From the NCBI GenBank assembly GCA_024279255.1, contig JAJRRT010000018.1, positions 1 to 39,195 of the forward strand: a stretch of DNA of 39,195 bases, read 5' to 3'. Positions 6,950 to 15,577 of this stretch are shown here, piece after piece. How positions within the stretch are numbered: the first letter of the stretch is position 1; every line of letters starts with the position of its first letter. Below the pieces are notes generated by a model that did not search any database, was not told the DNA's origin, and was given only the letters and a program-made list of their open reading frames with translations. Source of the DNA: Deltaproteobacteria bacterium (GTDB lineage Bacteria > Desulfobacterota > Desulfuromonadia > Desulfuromonadales > Geopsychrobacteraceae). The translations under genes were made by a program, and so were the position numbers.

Positions 6950-9325
6950 ATGGCGAACGCTTTTCTAAAACAGTTCCTCTCACGCGACAAAAAATCTCCT
7001 AAACAATCCGCAGTCGGACTCGGTACCTTCCTTGGAGTTTATACCCCCACAGTCCTGACTATTCTCGGCGTCATAATGTATCTTCGCTTTGGGTGGGTAT
7101 TAGGTCAGGTTGGTTTGGTCAAGACCCTGTTGATTGTGTTACTGGCACATGCCATTACCCTGGCCGCCAGCTTGTCACTCTTTGCCATCGCAACCAATGC
7201 CCGCGTCGGCGTCGGCGGAGCCTACTTCATTATTTCGCGTGGTCTTGGTGTCGAAATTGGCGGCGCGATCGGATTGCCACTCTTTCTGTCGCAGGCCCTC
7301 TCGGTCACTCTCTATGCCTACGGCCTCGCCGAATCTTTACGATTTATCTGGCCCGATCTGCCCCTGCAATTTACTGCTTTTTTGATTATTTTGTTGGTCG
7401 GAGCTCTTTCGCTTAAAGGGGCAACTTTCGCGCTGAAGGCTCAGGTGCCAGTGCTCGCATTGATCGGGCTCTCTATCTTTGCGTTAGGCACTGGAAGTCT
7501 TACCGGTACGGTCGACGTATCTACCGGTGCCGCAGTCGCTGCAGGAGTTCCCTTCTGGGCGGTTTTTGCAGTCTTTTTCCCGGCGGTGACCGGGATTATG
7601 GCGGGTCTCAGCCTCTCAGGCGATCTTGCCGAACCACAACGTTCGATTCCGCGTGGCACTCTGGCCGCGGTCTTGACGGGGTTAGTGATCTATCTGCTGG
7701 TCCCTTTTTTGCTCGGCTTTGGAAGTGACCCTGGCTCCCTGCGCTCCGAGCCTCTGATTTGGGCCAAAATTGCTGTGTTGGGGCCCTGGTTGATTCTCCC
7801 CGGACTCTGGGGAGCGATCTTCTCCTCTGCCGTCGGTTCTATTCTTGGTGCTCCGCGCACCCTTCAGGCTCTGGCAACCGACCGTTTAGCACCCAAAATT
7901 CTTCGCCGCACACATGCGAGTGGTGAACCCCTTTTCGGGCTTGCGGTAACTATGATCATCGCTCTGGGAGCTGTTTTTCTCGGAGGGTTAAATGCGGTTG
8001 CGACCGTTGTCACGATGTTTTTTCTGACCGTTTATGGTGTGGTTAATCTGGTCGCGGCCTTGGAGAAGATCTCAGGGAATCCCTCATGGCGGCCTAGCAT
8101 CAATATCCCATGGGCCATTTCGCTATTGGGAGCTCTGGCCTGTTTCGCCGTAATGATTCTGATTAATCCCTGGGCGACCTTTATTGCGCTAGTCGTTGAA
8201 CTTGGGTTGTGGCTGGTTTTGAAAAAACGGGTTCGTAATGAGCGCTGGGGAGATCTACGCCGCGATATTTATGAGACAATTGTACGCTGGGGTCTTTTTC
8301 GTTTATCCGGGCGACCAATGACTGCACGTAACTGGCGGCCACATCCTCTTGTTTTTGTTAGTGATGTCAGTCGTCGTCTTGATCTGGTTCAATTCGCGGC
8401 CTGGTTTGGAGAAAACCGTGGGGTGCTGACGGTCTGCGAGCTGGTCGAAGGGGACGTAATGCGTCCCGATATTGATTTGGTCACGCGCGCAGAAGAAATG
8501 GATAAAGTTCTTAAGGATGCCGGGATTGCGGCTTTTACCGAAGTAGATGTCGTTTTAGATGTCGCCCGTGGGGTCATTTCTGTTACACAGGCCAATGGCC
8601 TGGGGAGTCTGGAAGCCAATACCGTTATGGTTGGCTGGCCCGATAGTCGACAACGATTGATTGCTTTTTTAAAAACTATTCGTCCCCTGAAGCGTCTGAA
8701 TCGCTCGCTGGTGATCGGACGCCTGGATAAGATTGCACCTCTGCATGAAGGGCGTTTGCTCGAAATACATATCTGGTGGGGTGGTCTGCAGCGCAACGGG
8801 GATTTGCAATTGTTACTTGCATATCTTCTGACCTGCAATATTGAATGGCGCAATGCCCGGATTCGTATTCTCAGCCTGGCCTCAAATGATTTGATGGTTG
8901 AGCGAACCCGCAGTTTTCTACAACAGTTGATCCCCAAGATTCGGATTAATGCCGAGATCGACGTGAGAATTCGTGAGCCTGACAGTAGCATCCGGGAAGT
9001 TATGCAACGTGAGAGTGCTGAGGCGGATCTGGTTTTGCTTGGCCTTGCCTGCCCCGAAGAGGGGAAAGAGCCTGAATATGCTGAGCGTCTCGTAGAATTG
9101 ACCGAAGGGCTGCCCAGTTGCTTTCTGGTCCATAACGGCAGTCTGTTTATCGGTGAATTGGTCACACCGACTGCTGAAGATGAGAGTACTGAAGAGAAAG
9201 ATGAACACACGCAGAACAATCTGGCCTCTCCTGAGGATTCTGTAGATAAGCCTGAGAAGATCGGTAGTGCCAAGTTGAAGGCTGATGAAGGCGTAATATC
9301 GCCAGAAAGTTCCGACCCCGATTGA
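6950..9325 (+). CDS. SLC12-type cation-chloride cotransporter homologue
   Basis: A 791-residue inner-membrane protein. Residues 20 to about 440 carry some 12 hydrophobic segments of the APC superfamily, starting with the GTFLGVYTPTVLTILGVIMYLRFGWVLGQVG signature of Na-K-Cl cotransporters. Residues 440 to about 740 form the soluble SLC12 C-terminal region, followed by an acidic, low-complexity tail. Animal members couple Na/K/Cl; transport by bacterial members is rarely tested, so ion specificity is inferred only from family. The ATG follows TGGAG. It is divergent from the selenoprotein gene, with 104 bases between the two starts. Confidence 0.85.
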   Translation: MANAFLKQFLSRDKKSPKQSAVGLGTFLGVYTPTVLTILGVIMYLRFGWVLGQVGLVKTLLIVLLAHAITLAASLSLFAIATNARVGVGGAYFIISRGLGVEIGGAIGLPLFLSQALSVTLYAYGLAESLRFIWPDLPLQFTAFLIILLVGALSLKGATFALKAQVPVLALIGLSIFALGTGSLTGTVDVSTGAAVAAGVPFWAVFAVFFPAVTGIMAGLSLSGDLAEPQRSIPRGTLAAVLTGLVIYLLVPFLLGFGSDPGSLRSEPLIWAKIAVLGPWLILPGLWGAIFSSAVGSILGAPRTLQALATDRLAPKILRRTHASGEPLFGLAVTMIIALGAVFLGGLNAVATVVTMFFLTVYGVVNLVAALEKISGNPSWRPSINIPWAISLLGALACFAVMILINPWATFIALVVELGLWLVLKKRVRNERWGDLRRDIYETIVRWGLFRLSGRPMTARNWRPHPLVFVSDVSRRLDLVQFAAWFGENRGVLTVCELVEGDVMRPDIDLVTRAEEMDKVLKDAGIAAFTEVDVVLDVARGVISVTQANGLGSLEANTVMVGWPDSRQRLIAFLKTIRPLKRLNRSLVIGRLDKIAPLHEGRLLEIHIWWGGLQRNGDLQLLLAYLLTCNIEWRNARIRILSLASNDLMVERTRSFLQQLIPKIRINAEIDVRIREPDSSIREVMQRESAEADLVLLGLACPEEGKEPEYAERLVELTEGLPSCFLVHNGSLFIGELVTPTAEDESTEEKDEHTQNNLASPEDSVDKPEKIGSAKLKADEGVISPESSDPD

Positions 9326-9367
9326 ATACTCAGCAGTGGGTGATTTGTGCATCAAATATCTAGCAAG

Positions 9368-9619
9368 TCAGTCCTCATCGTAGCACTGGCCGTTGTCGGT
9401 ATTGATTTCGCAAATCCCTGATTCATTCGGGTGGACTCTGAAGAGCTCATAGGCCTCAGAAGGTATCCCTTCCAGTACCTTGAATATTTTGCCTTTGTCC
9501 GTTTCTTCGTCAAAGACAAACATATCGTAGGTGCTGCTTTTGATGTTGAGTGATTGGCCGATACGGGCCGACCAGCTGTCTCGCCAATAGGTATGATCGA
9601 CAATTTTTAGACTATACAT
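9368..9619 (-). CDS. Hypothetical protein, 83 aa
   Basis: A small, acidic, soluble protein (starts MYSLKIVDHTYW, ends NTDNGQCYDED) without signal peptide or membrane segment. A strong GGGAGG site lies 5 bases before the ATG at 9619, which makes it a credible gene although I recognise no family. A second minus-strand frame at 9352-9603 is a shadow of it. It is convergent with the SLC12-type gene and divergent from glgP. Function unknown. Confidence 0.6.
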   Translation of the reverse strand: MYSLKIVDHTYWRDSWSARIGQSLNIKSSTYDMFVFDEETDKGKIFKVLEGIPSEAYELFRVHPNESGICEINTDNGQCYDED

Positions 9620-9882
9620 AAGAACCTCCCTGTCCCTATTCTACTTCCTGAGGGCTTGCTGGAGGAAGGGGGCAGCTCAGCTTAATTTTGTGATGAAGCT
9701 TCTGCCAGCTTACGATCCCTGTTCTGAATTCGGAGCATGATGATTTAGCAATAAAAGAAGTTTTATTTTCATCGACAAGCGACAGGGTCACCTCTTTGAG
9801 GTAAATTAAGCATTAATACTTCTGATCGTAATTAATGTGGCTGGTTGGAAGTTAATCTCTGTCCCTTAGCGAGGGTAAAATA

Positions 9883-12387
9883 ATGGATGCTAGGAATCTA
9901 CGGAAAAAATTTGATGCGAGTCTGACCGATTTGCCTCCCCTCGGCATGGATGTTCACAGCCTGGTTGAGGATTTTAGAAAATATTACTCCCATACGTTGG
10001 GTCGAGATCGTCACTGCCAGTCGGCTCACTATGCTTATCAGGCACTGGTGTTGAGCCTGCGTGAGAGACTCCTCGAACGTTGGAAGAACACCCGCTACGG
10101 TTATGAAGGTGCAAATGCTGGTCATGCCTACTATCTGTCCCTTGAGTTTCTAATGGGAAGAGCATTGGGGAACGCTGCACTCAATCTTGACCTTGACGAG
10201 GTGACAGAGCTGGCAGTGAACTGTCTGGGAATGGAGTTGGAGGACCTGGTTGAGGTCGAGCAAGATGCCGGGCTTGGCAATGGTGGCCTGGGACGACTCG
10301 CTAGTTGTTTTCTTGACAGTTGCGCCACCTTGCAATTGCCGGTCACTGGCTACGGATTACGCTACGAGTACGGCATGTTCCGTCAGTCGATTGTCGCTGG
10401 CGAACAGATTGAGGAACCCGATCACTGGTTACGCGAAGGGAATCCCTGGGAGCTGGAGCGCCCCGAGTATACGCAAAGGGTACGCTTCGAAGGTCGTACC
10501 GAGTGGCATCCTGATAGTAACGGGAGAAAACAGGCCTGCTGGGTAGACAGTCATGATGTGCTGGCTGTTCCCTACGATGTCCCCGTTCCCGGTTACCGGA
10601 ATGGGACGGTCAATACTTTGCGCCTCTGGAAGGCCTGCGCCACCGACGAATTTGACCTTGGTGAGTTCAACGCCGGTCTTTACCCTGAATCTGTCGCGGC
10701 CAAGAACACGGCCGAGCAGATTACGCTGGTCCTTTATCCCAATGATGCCAGCGAGAGTGGTAAAGAGTTGCGATTGCGTCAACAGTACTTCCTCGCCTCA
10801 GCAAGCCTGCAGGATGTTGTGGCTCGCTGGATCGGCGTGCATGGTAAAGATTTTTCAAACTTTGCCGCCAAGAATCGCTTTCAACTCAACGACACCCATC
10901 CGAGTTGTGCTGTACCTGAACTGATGCGTCTGCTCATGGATGAGCAGGGGCTGGAATGGAATGAGGCCTGGGAAATTACGAGAAACACCATGGCTTACAC
11001 CAATCACACTTTACTTCCAGAGGCTCTGGAGCGTTGGCCAGTCCCGATTTTCTCTTATCTGTTACCTCGTCTGCTCGAGATCATCTACGAAATCAACGCG
11101 CGATTTCTGGCTGAGGTTGCTCAGCGTTGGCCTGGAGAGACCGAACGTCAAAGTCGTATGTCGATTATTGAGGAGGGTGCTGTTCCGCAGGTGCGTATGG
11201 CTTACCTTGCGATTATCGGTAGCTTCTCTGTCAATGGTGTCGCAGCCCTCCATTCACGTTTGCTGTCTGAAGGCCTGTTCCGTGATTTTTTCACTCTGTG
11301 GCCGAAGAAATTTAATAATAAGACCAACGGTGTCACGCCGCGCCGCTGGCTTGCTTGGTGTAATCCTGAACTTTCACGACTTATCACCGAGATAGTTGGC
11401 GAAGGCTGGGTCGCAGATCTTTCACGACTGACCCATTTAGTTCCTTACGCCGAAGATCCAAGCTTTCGTGAGCGCTGGGCGGCAGTCAAACAACAGAACA
11501 AATATCGCCTGGCACAGTTAGTCGAAGCCGATTGCGGTGTGACTTTCAATCTAGATGCGATCTTCGACGTGCAGGTCAAACGCATTCATGAGTACAAACG
11601 GCAATTGCTTAACCTCCTCCATGTTATTCATCTCTATGATCGCCTTAAGCGAGGGGACACTGAGGATTGGACGCCGCGCTGTGTGCTCATCGGTGGCAAG
11701 GCCGCCCCTGGCTATTTTATGGCCAAGTGTATTATCAAGCTGATTAACAATGTCGCTAATGTCATTAATTCCGACCCTGTTACTGCAGGTCGCCTCCGCT
11801 TGGCATTTTTGCCAAACTATCGAGTTTCCACCATGGAAATCGTTGCCCCCGGGACTGATGTCTCTGAGCAGATTTCGACTGCAGGTAAAGAGGCCTCTGG
11901 AACAGGAAATATGAAGTTTATGATGAATGGGGCTCTGACCATCGGAACCCTTGACGGGGCCAATGTCGAAATCCTCGAGGAGACTGGAGAGGATAATTTC
12001 TTTCTGTTCGGCATGACCGCTGAAGAGGTTGAGGAGATGCGTGGTCATTATGATCCGACCGCAATCATTGCTGCCGATGAGGATCTCCGTCGTGTCGTGC
12101 AACTGCTGCGGAGTGGTCACTTCAACCAGCTTGAACACAATATATTCGATCCGATCCTGCACGCCATTACCAGTCCCAGTGACCCATGGATGACGGCGGC
12201 TGATTTCCGTAGCTATGTCGATGCGCAACAGCGCGTCGCCGAAGCTTATCGTGATGAGGAACACTGGACACGAATGAGTATTCTCAACACCGCTGCCAGC
12301 GGGCGCTTTTCAAGTGATCGCACAATTGCAGAATACAATCGGGATATCTGGCGATTGGAGGCCGTGGCGCCACTGTCTCCTGAGTAA
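9883..12387 (+). CDS. glgP: Glycogen/maltodextrin phosphorylase
   Basis: Releases glucose-1-phosphate from storage glucan by phosphorolysis in the cytoplasm. It is 834 residues, the usual family length. The PLP-binding Lys678 lies in EASGTGNMKFMMNGALTIGTLDGANVEI. Other family blocks are HAYYLSLEFLMGR, GLGNGGLGRLASCFLDS and NGVTPRRW. The start is fixed by GAGGG upstream and by the family-type N-terminus. No other glycogen gene is adjacent. The 263 bases upstream of the start hold no strong promoter I can name. Confidence 0.95.
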   Translation: MDARNLRKKFDASLTDLPPLGMDVHSLVEDFRKYYSHTLGRDRHCQSAHYAYQALVLSLRERLLERWKNTRYGYEGANAGHAYYLSLEFLMGRALGNAALNLDLDEVTELAVNCLGMELEDLVEVEQDAGLGNGGLGRLASCFLDSCATLQLPVTGYGLRYEYGMFRQSIVAGEQIEEPDHWLREGNPWELERPEYTQRVRFEGRTEWHPDSNGRKQACWVDSHDVLAVPYDVPVPGYRNGTVNTLRLWKACATDEFDLGEFNAGLYPESVAAKNTAEQITLVLYPNDASESGKELRLRQQYFLASASLQDVVARWIGVHGKDFSNFAAKNRFQLNDTHPSCAVPELMRLLMDEQGLEWNEAWEITRNTMAYTNHTLLPEALERWPVPIFSYLLPRLLEIIYEINARFLAEVAQRWPGETERQSRMSIIEEGAVPQVRMAYLAIIGSFSVNGVAALHSRLLSEGLFRDFFTLWPKKFNNKTNGVTPRRWLAWCNPELSRLITEIVGEGWVADLSRLTHLVPYAEDPSFRERWAAVKQQNKYRLAQLVEADCGVTFNLDAIFDVQVKRIHEYKRQLLNLLHVIHLYDRLKRGDTEDWTPRCVLIGGKAAPGYFMAKCIIKLINNVANVINSDPVTAGRLRLAFLPNYRVSTMEIVAPGTDVSEQISTAGKEASGTGNMKFMMNGALTIGTLDGANVEILEETGEDNFFLFGMTAEEVEEMRGHYDPTAIIAADEDLRRVVQLLRSGHFNQLEHNIFDPILHAITSPSDPWMTAADFRSYVDAQQRVAEAYRDEEHWTRMSILNTAASGRFSSDRTIAEYNRDIWRLEAVAPLSPE

Positions 12388-12408
12388 AAAGACTGATAAT
12401 CAAGCGTC

Positions 12409-12454
12409 CGTCATTTCTACGTAGGCGGGAATCCAGAAGTTCCCGGGGATGACG
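12409..12454. repeat. REP-like imperfect palindrome after glgP
   Basis: CGTCAT (12409-12414) and ATGACG (12449-12454) bound a segment with GGCGGGAATCCAG and TTCCCGGGGATGACG, the typical look of the dispersed intergenic palindromes (CGTCATTCC...GGGAATCC) of many proteobacteria. It lies about 20 bases after the glgP stop and may stabilise or end its transcript. Copy number cannot be seen from one window. Confidence 0.55.
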
Positions 12455-12519
12455 ACTTTTGCAAGAGCCTCGAATATTTACAAATATTTTATGAAGCTGC
12501 CTTCTATAATCAAAAAAAC

Positions 12520-12566
12520 TTGACAGCCTCCATCTATTTGGCTATTTTGCCAAATAGATGGAGGCT
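12520..12566 (+). promoter_or_regulatory. arsR promoter with overlapping ArsR operator
   Basis: A perfect 18-bp inverted repeat (12525-12542 and 12549-12566) has the core CTATTTGGC-N6-GCCAAATAG. It coincides with a consensus promoter: TTGACA at 12520-12525, a 17-bp spacer, and TATTTT at 12543-12548, which is exactly the operator's spacer. A repressor bound here would block both promoter boxes. The same core recurs before the permease gene (12927-12950). Confidence 0.85.
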
Positions 12567-12569
12567 CGA

Positions 12570-12884
12570 ATGTCTTACAATAAACAACATTTCACTGAAC
12601 GTGCGCATATCATCAAGGCTATGTCTCATCCGGTACGTCTCTTTTTCATCGAGGAGCTCGCTCGCCAGGAACGTTGCGTCTGCGAACTGACTGAGATGGT
12701 CGGGCTAGACATCTCGACCGTTTCAAAGCATCTGAGTGTGTTAAAAAATGCTGGATTAGTCGTTGATGACAAACGCGGCAATCAGGTTTTTTATCGATTG
12801 CAGACTCCCTGTATCCTCAACTTTTTCGGATGTGTTGAAGCGGTCCTCAACGGAGAATCAGAAACAACCAACTGCGCCTGCTGA
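12570..12884 (+). CDS. arsR: ArsR-family metalloregulator
   Basis: A 104-residue winged-helix repressor. The metal-binding alpha3 motif is RCVCEL (Cys36, Cys38), the classical As(III)/Sb(III) site of ArsR/SmtB proteins, followed by the recognition helix DISTVSKHLSVLKNAGLV. Extra Cys at 81 and 88 and a C-terminal NCAC (Cys102, Cys104) may add ligands. An upstream ATG at 12558 lies inside the operator; the ATG at 12570 follows GGAGG by 7 bases and is preferred. It probably represses itself and the permease operon, since both carry the same palindrome. The terminator stem starts inside the last codons. Confidence 0.92.
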   Translation: MSYNKQHFTERAHIIKAMSHPVRLFFIEELARQERCVCELTEMVGLDISTVSKHLSVLKNAGLVVDDKRGNQVFYRLQTPCILNFFGCVEAVLNGESETTNCAC

Positions 12885-12918
12885 ACCCGTAATTACGGAT
12901 TTTAGCAGGCGTTTTTTT
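12875..12918 (+). terminator. Intrinsic terminator after arsR
   Basis: The stem CGCCTGCT/AGCAGGCG (12875-12882 and 12904-12911) is followed by seven T. It overlaps the arsR stop codon and separates arsR from the permease, which has its own operator just downstream. Confidence 0.85.
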
Positions 12919-12925
12919 ATGGACA

Positions 12926-12951
12926 GCTATTTGGCAATATTGCCAAATAGC
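12926..12951. promoter_or_regulatory. Second ArsR operator, upstream of the permease
   Basis: A perfect 26-nt palindrome contains CTATTTGGC-N6-GCCAAATAG at the same half-site spacing as the arsR operator. It ends 13 bases before the permease ATG and leaves room for AAGGAG. A separate promoter must lie here because a terminator precedes it, but I cannot place its boxes with confidence. Confidence 0.8.
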
Positions 12952-12964
12952 CAAGGAGTCAGAG

Positions 12965-14272
12965 ATGAACTGGAAAACCGAATGGAAACCACTCTTCTGG
13001 ATTATTGTCGTCTTTACCGGATGTTTCTTTCTGCCGGTTGATCTACCGCGCGTGCAATCGGCCCTCATAGAATCGTTGTATTTGGTTCGCTGGTATGCCC
13101 GCGAGCATGTTCTGCTCTGCTTAGTGCCCGCCTTTTTTATCGCTGGTGCAGTTGCGGTCTTCGTCAGCCAGGCAGCGGTAATGAAGTATCTTGGTCCTAA
13201 AGCGAATAAGATCCTTGCTTACAGTGTCGCCTCGGTTTCGGGGACCATCCTTGCGGTCTGCTCCTGTACCATTCTGCCGCTGTTTGCAGGCATCTACCGC
13301 ATGGGTGCCGGACTCGGACCGGCCTGTGCTTTTCTCTACTCCGGGCCAGCGATTAATATCCTCGCTATTGTCCTGACGGCACGCATCCTTGGCCCCGAAA
13401 TGGGTATCGCACGCGCTGTTGGTGCAATTATCTTTGCTGTAGTCATCGGCCTCATGATGCACTTCTTCTTTCGTCATGAAGAGGCCGAAAAAGCCGCAGC
13501 TACTCCGATGATGGGTGAAGAAGATGAGTCCCGACCGCTGTGGCAGACCAGTCTCTATTTTGCCTCAATGGTTGGAATTCTAGTTTTTGCTAACTGGGGG
13601 AAAACCGAAGATCAGAGCGGCCTCTGGCATGCGATTTACGCTGCAAAATGGTGGATCACTAGTGGCTTTTCTGTTTCCTTGGCACTGATGCTCGCCACCT
13701 GGTTCAACCTTGGTTTTGTACGCATTCTGTTTGCGGCTATTCCGGCACTGCTGATGGCGGTCATTCAACCGCAGCACCCGGAACTCGCTTTCACATTCGG
13801 AGTTATCGGGCTGTCAATGCTGGGTAATTTAAAAAGCACCCGTGACGGTGAAATGGGTCAGTGGTTTGAGGAGAGTTGGGATTTCGCGAAGAAGATCCTG
13901 CCACTTCTGTTGATCGGTGTCCTGATTGCTGGTGTGCTGCTCGGTCGACCCGGCCATGAAGGACTGATTCCTTCTGATTGGGTCGCCTCACTGGTCGGCG
14001 GCAATTCGCTGTCAGCTAACTTGTTCGCCTCGGTTTTCGGCGCCTTTATGTATTTCGCCACCCTGACCGAAGTACCGATATTACAAGGTTTGATCGGAGC
14101 AGGCATGGGGAAAGGGCCAGCACTCGCCTTGTTGTTGGCTGGCCCGGCACTCTCACTGCCAAATATGTTGGTCATCCGCAGTGTCATGGGGACCAAAAAG
14201 ACAGTTGTTTTTGTGTTGCTGGTCATGGTGATGGCGACTATCAGTGGACTGATTTATGGAGCAATTTTTTAA
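12965..14272 (+). CDS. ArsP/DUF318-type permease
   Basis: A 435-residue inner-membrane protein with about ten hydrophobic segments in two halves separated by a loop near residues 165-200. Family marks are VCSCTILPLF (Cys99, Cys101) and LYSGPAINI in the first half and the related LLAGPALSLPNML in the second. Members of this permease family include ArsP, which exports trivalent organoarsenicals, and SO_0444-type metal exporters. The arsR operator and the thioredoxin neighbours suggest an arsenic substrate here, but which species is unknown. The ATG follows AAGGAG. Confidence 0.85.
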   Translation: MNWKTEWKPLFWIIVVFTGCFFLPVDLPRVQSALIESLYLVRWYAREHVLLCLVPAFFIAGAVAVFVSQAAVMKYLGPKANKILAYSVASVSGTILAVCSCTILPLFAGIYRMGAGLGPACAFLYSGPAINILAIVLTARILGPEMGIARAVGAIIFAVVIGLMMHFFFRHEEAEKAAATPMMGEEDESRPLWQTSLYFASMVGILVFANWGKTEDQSGLWHAIYAAKWWITSGFSVSLALMLATWFNLGFVRILFAAIPALLMAVIQPQHPELAFTFGVIGLSMLGNLKSTRDGEMGQWFEESWDFAKKILPLLLIGVLIAGVLLGRPGHEGLIPSDWVASLVGGNSLSANLFASVFGAFMYFATLTEVPILQGLIGAGMGKGPALALLLAGPALSLPNMLVIRSVMGTKKTVVFVLLVMVMATISGLIYGAIF

Positions 14273-14289
14273 AACAAAAGGGGACTCAG

Positions 14290-14523
14290 GTGAAAAAAAT
14301 TCAAATTCTTGGAACTGGATGTGCCAAATGTCAAAAGCTGGCAGAAAACACCAGGCAGGCTGCCGACAATCTCGGCCTGGATTACGAAATGAAGAAAGTT
14401 ACCGACATCAACCAAATCATGGCCTTCGGTGTGATGACTACTCCCGGGCTAGCCGTCGACGGTAAGGTCCTGTTGACCGGCAAGGTACCGAACCCTGGCG
14501 AGATTGAAAGACTCTTGAAATGA
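14290..14523 (+). CDS. Small thioredoxin-like redox protein (CAKC)
   Basis: A 77-residue minimal thioredoxin fold. The active site is GTGCAKCQKL (CxxC at Cys11 and Cys14) and the cis-Pro loop is MTTPGLAVDGKVLLTG. This is the MTH895/redox-active disulfide type that often accompanies DUF318 permeases in arsenic and metal operons, where it may reduce the permease or its substrate. It starts with GTG behind AGGGG and is 17 bases after the permease. Its stop overlaps the start of the decayed thioredoxin gene (ATGA). Confidence 0.88.
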   Translation: MKKIQILGTGCAKCQKLAENTRQAADNLGLDYEMKKVTDINQIMAFGVMTTPGLAVDGKVLLTGKVPNPGEIERLLK

Positions 14524-14775
14524 GTAGCCGCCTCTGATTCGATCTTTCTTCTTGTTTTTTGCTGGACTGACACTACTGACATCTTCAGCCGTGTCAGCAG
14601 AGCATCGACCAAAACTGGTTGATGTGGGCGCCGACAAGTGCATTCCTTGCATCAAGATGGCGCCGGTTTTTGATGCTCTTAAAGAGGATTTTGCCGGTCG
14701 CATGGATGTTCAGTTTGTTGATGCCTGGAAAAACTGTGAAGAGCGTCAACCTATAGTGTGCAGATGATTCTAACC
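14520..14775 (+). pseudogene. Decayed periplasmic thioredoxin gene
   Basis: The ATG at 14520 overlaps the previous stop. It reads MSSRL and hits a stop, but removing one CT from a CTCT run restores MSSRLIRSFFLFFAGLTL..., a signal peptide, followed by VDVGADKCIPCIKMAPVFDALKEDF (CIPC active site). After FVDAWKN the frame shifts again: YSVQMI, the expected YGIQMIPTQ-like segment, is read in another frame from 14752. There are two independent frameshifts and no C-terminal part. Intact relatives pair with CcdA to move reducing power to the periplasm. Confidence 0.8.
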
Positions 14776-14810
14776 CGTTCGCAGGCGGCATCATGATTTA
14801 ATTGCCCTGA

Positions 14811-14978
14811 GGCCTCCTTACCGCTCTGGCCGGACGGATGCTGGGGGATCTGGGGGCTTATGGTAACTGGCTGGTGGCCGTCATCTTTTTTATCTTTGGC
14901 CTGCATCTCTGGATCAAATAAATTTGTGGAATTCTGGTCATGTCCGGTGGGGCTTGGCTGATTTATAGAGCGCCCTGA
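14811..14978 (+). pseudogene. Remnant of a CcdA/DsbD-type membrane protein gene
   Basis: One frame reads LLTALAGRMLGDLGAYGNW and VAVIFFIFGLHLWIK, a stop, then ILVMSGGAWLIYRAP and a stop. This looks like internal and final transmembrane parts of a CcdA-type thiol transporter with most of the gene deleted. It follows the decayed thioredoxin directly, so the pair was probably lost together. The family call rests on short hydrophobic segments. Confidence 0.6.
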
Positions 14979-15020
14979 ACATCAACAAAGCATTAGCTTT
15001 CTAACAAAGGAAAAAATTGT

Positions 15021-15470
15021 ATGAAACGCATCACACTAACGGTAACAGTCTTACTTTTCCTGTCCTCCCTGGCTTTAGCCAGTGATAAAATGCTTGAATC
15101 CTATGTCGCCAATTTCGACTACGCTAGCCGTCTCGAAATGAAAGCCAGCAGTAAAAAACTGATTGATCTGCTGGAGGATGGCAAAGCAGTGCTGGTCGAT
15201 ATCCGCTTCAAAGAGGAGCAGCAGGTTTGGGGGCCGAGTTTTGCGTTAAACATTCCACTAAATGAACTCCCTGATCGATTGAACGAATTACCGAAAGACA
15301 AGATCATCGTTACCGCCTGCCCTCACAAGGATCGAGCGATTATCGCTATGACCTACCTGCGTTCTAAAGGAATTCCAGCTCGTTATTTGACTGATGGATT
15401 GATCGGGTTGGCAGAGAACCTGCGTGGAGATAAGGCGCTCTATTTCATGAAGATTTTGACAAAGGAATAA
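15021..15470 (+). CDS. Periplasmic rhodanese-like protein
   Basis: A 149-residue protein with a Sec signal peptide (cleavage likely after ALA-S near residue 20) and one rhodanese domain. The loop is TACPHKDRA, with Cys100 as the expected sulfur acceptor. KAVLVDIRFKEEQQVWGP matches the substrate-side segment. It has AAAGGA before the ATG. Rhodaneses are often found beside DUF318-permease/thioredoxin arsenic clusters; possible roles include sulfur transfer to arsenic or to thiols, which is inference. It survived next to the decayed thioredoxin/ccdA genes. Confidence 0.82.
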   Translation: MKRITLTVTVLLFLSSLALASDKMLESYVANFDYASRLEMKASSKKLIDLLEDGKAVLVDIRFKEEQQVWGPSFALNIPLNELPDRLNELPKDKIIVTACPHKDRAIIAMTYLRSKGIPARYLTDGLIGLAENLRGDKALYFMKILTKE

Positions 15471-15487
15471 GTTGCTGCACAAAACAA

Positions 15488-15534
15488 TAAAAAAGGCCCA
15501 TGGCGCGAAAGAACAGAGCCGTGGGCCTTTTTTT
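15488..15534. terminator. Bidirectional intrinsic terminator
   Basis: A 10-bp stem GGCCCATGGC/GCCGTGGGCC (15495-15504 and 15518-15527) has A residues before it and seven T after it. It can end the plus-strand rhodanese operon and the minus-strand chemoreceptor transcript. Confidence 0.9.
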
Positions 15535-15577
15535 AACAAAGCTCAAATGAAAATATCTGGCTTTTCATCCAACCTGT

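Noticed and set aside
8389..9273. 294-codon minus-strand open frame
   Set aside because: Antisense to the SLC12-type gene; Arg/Ser-rich composition typical of a shadow frame.
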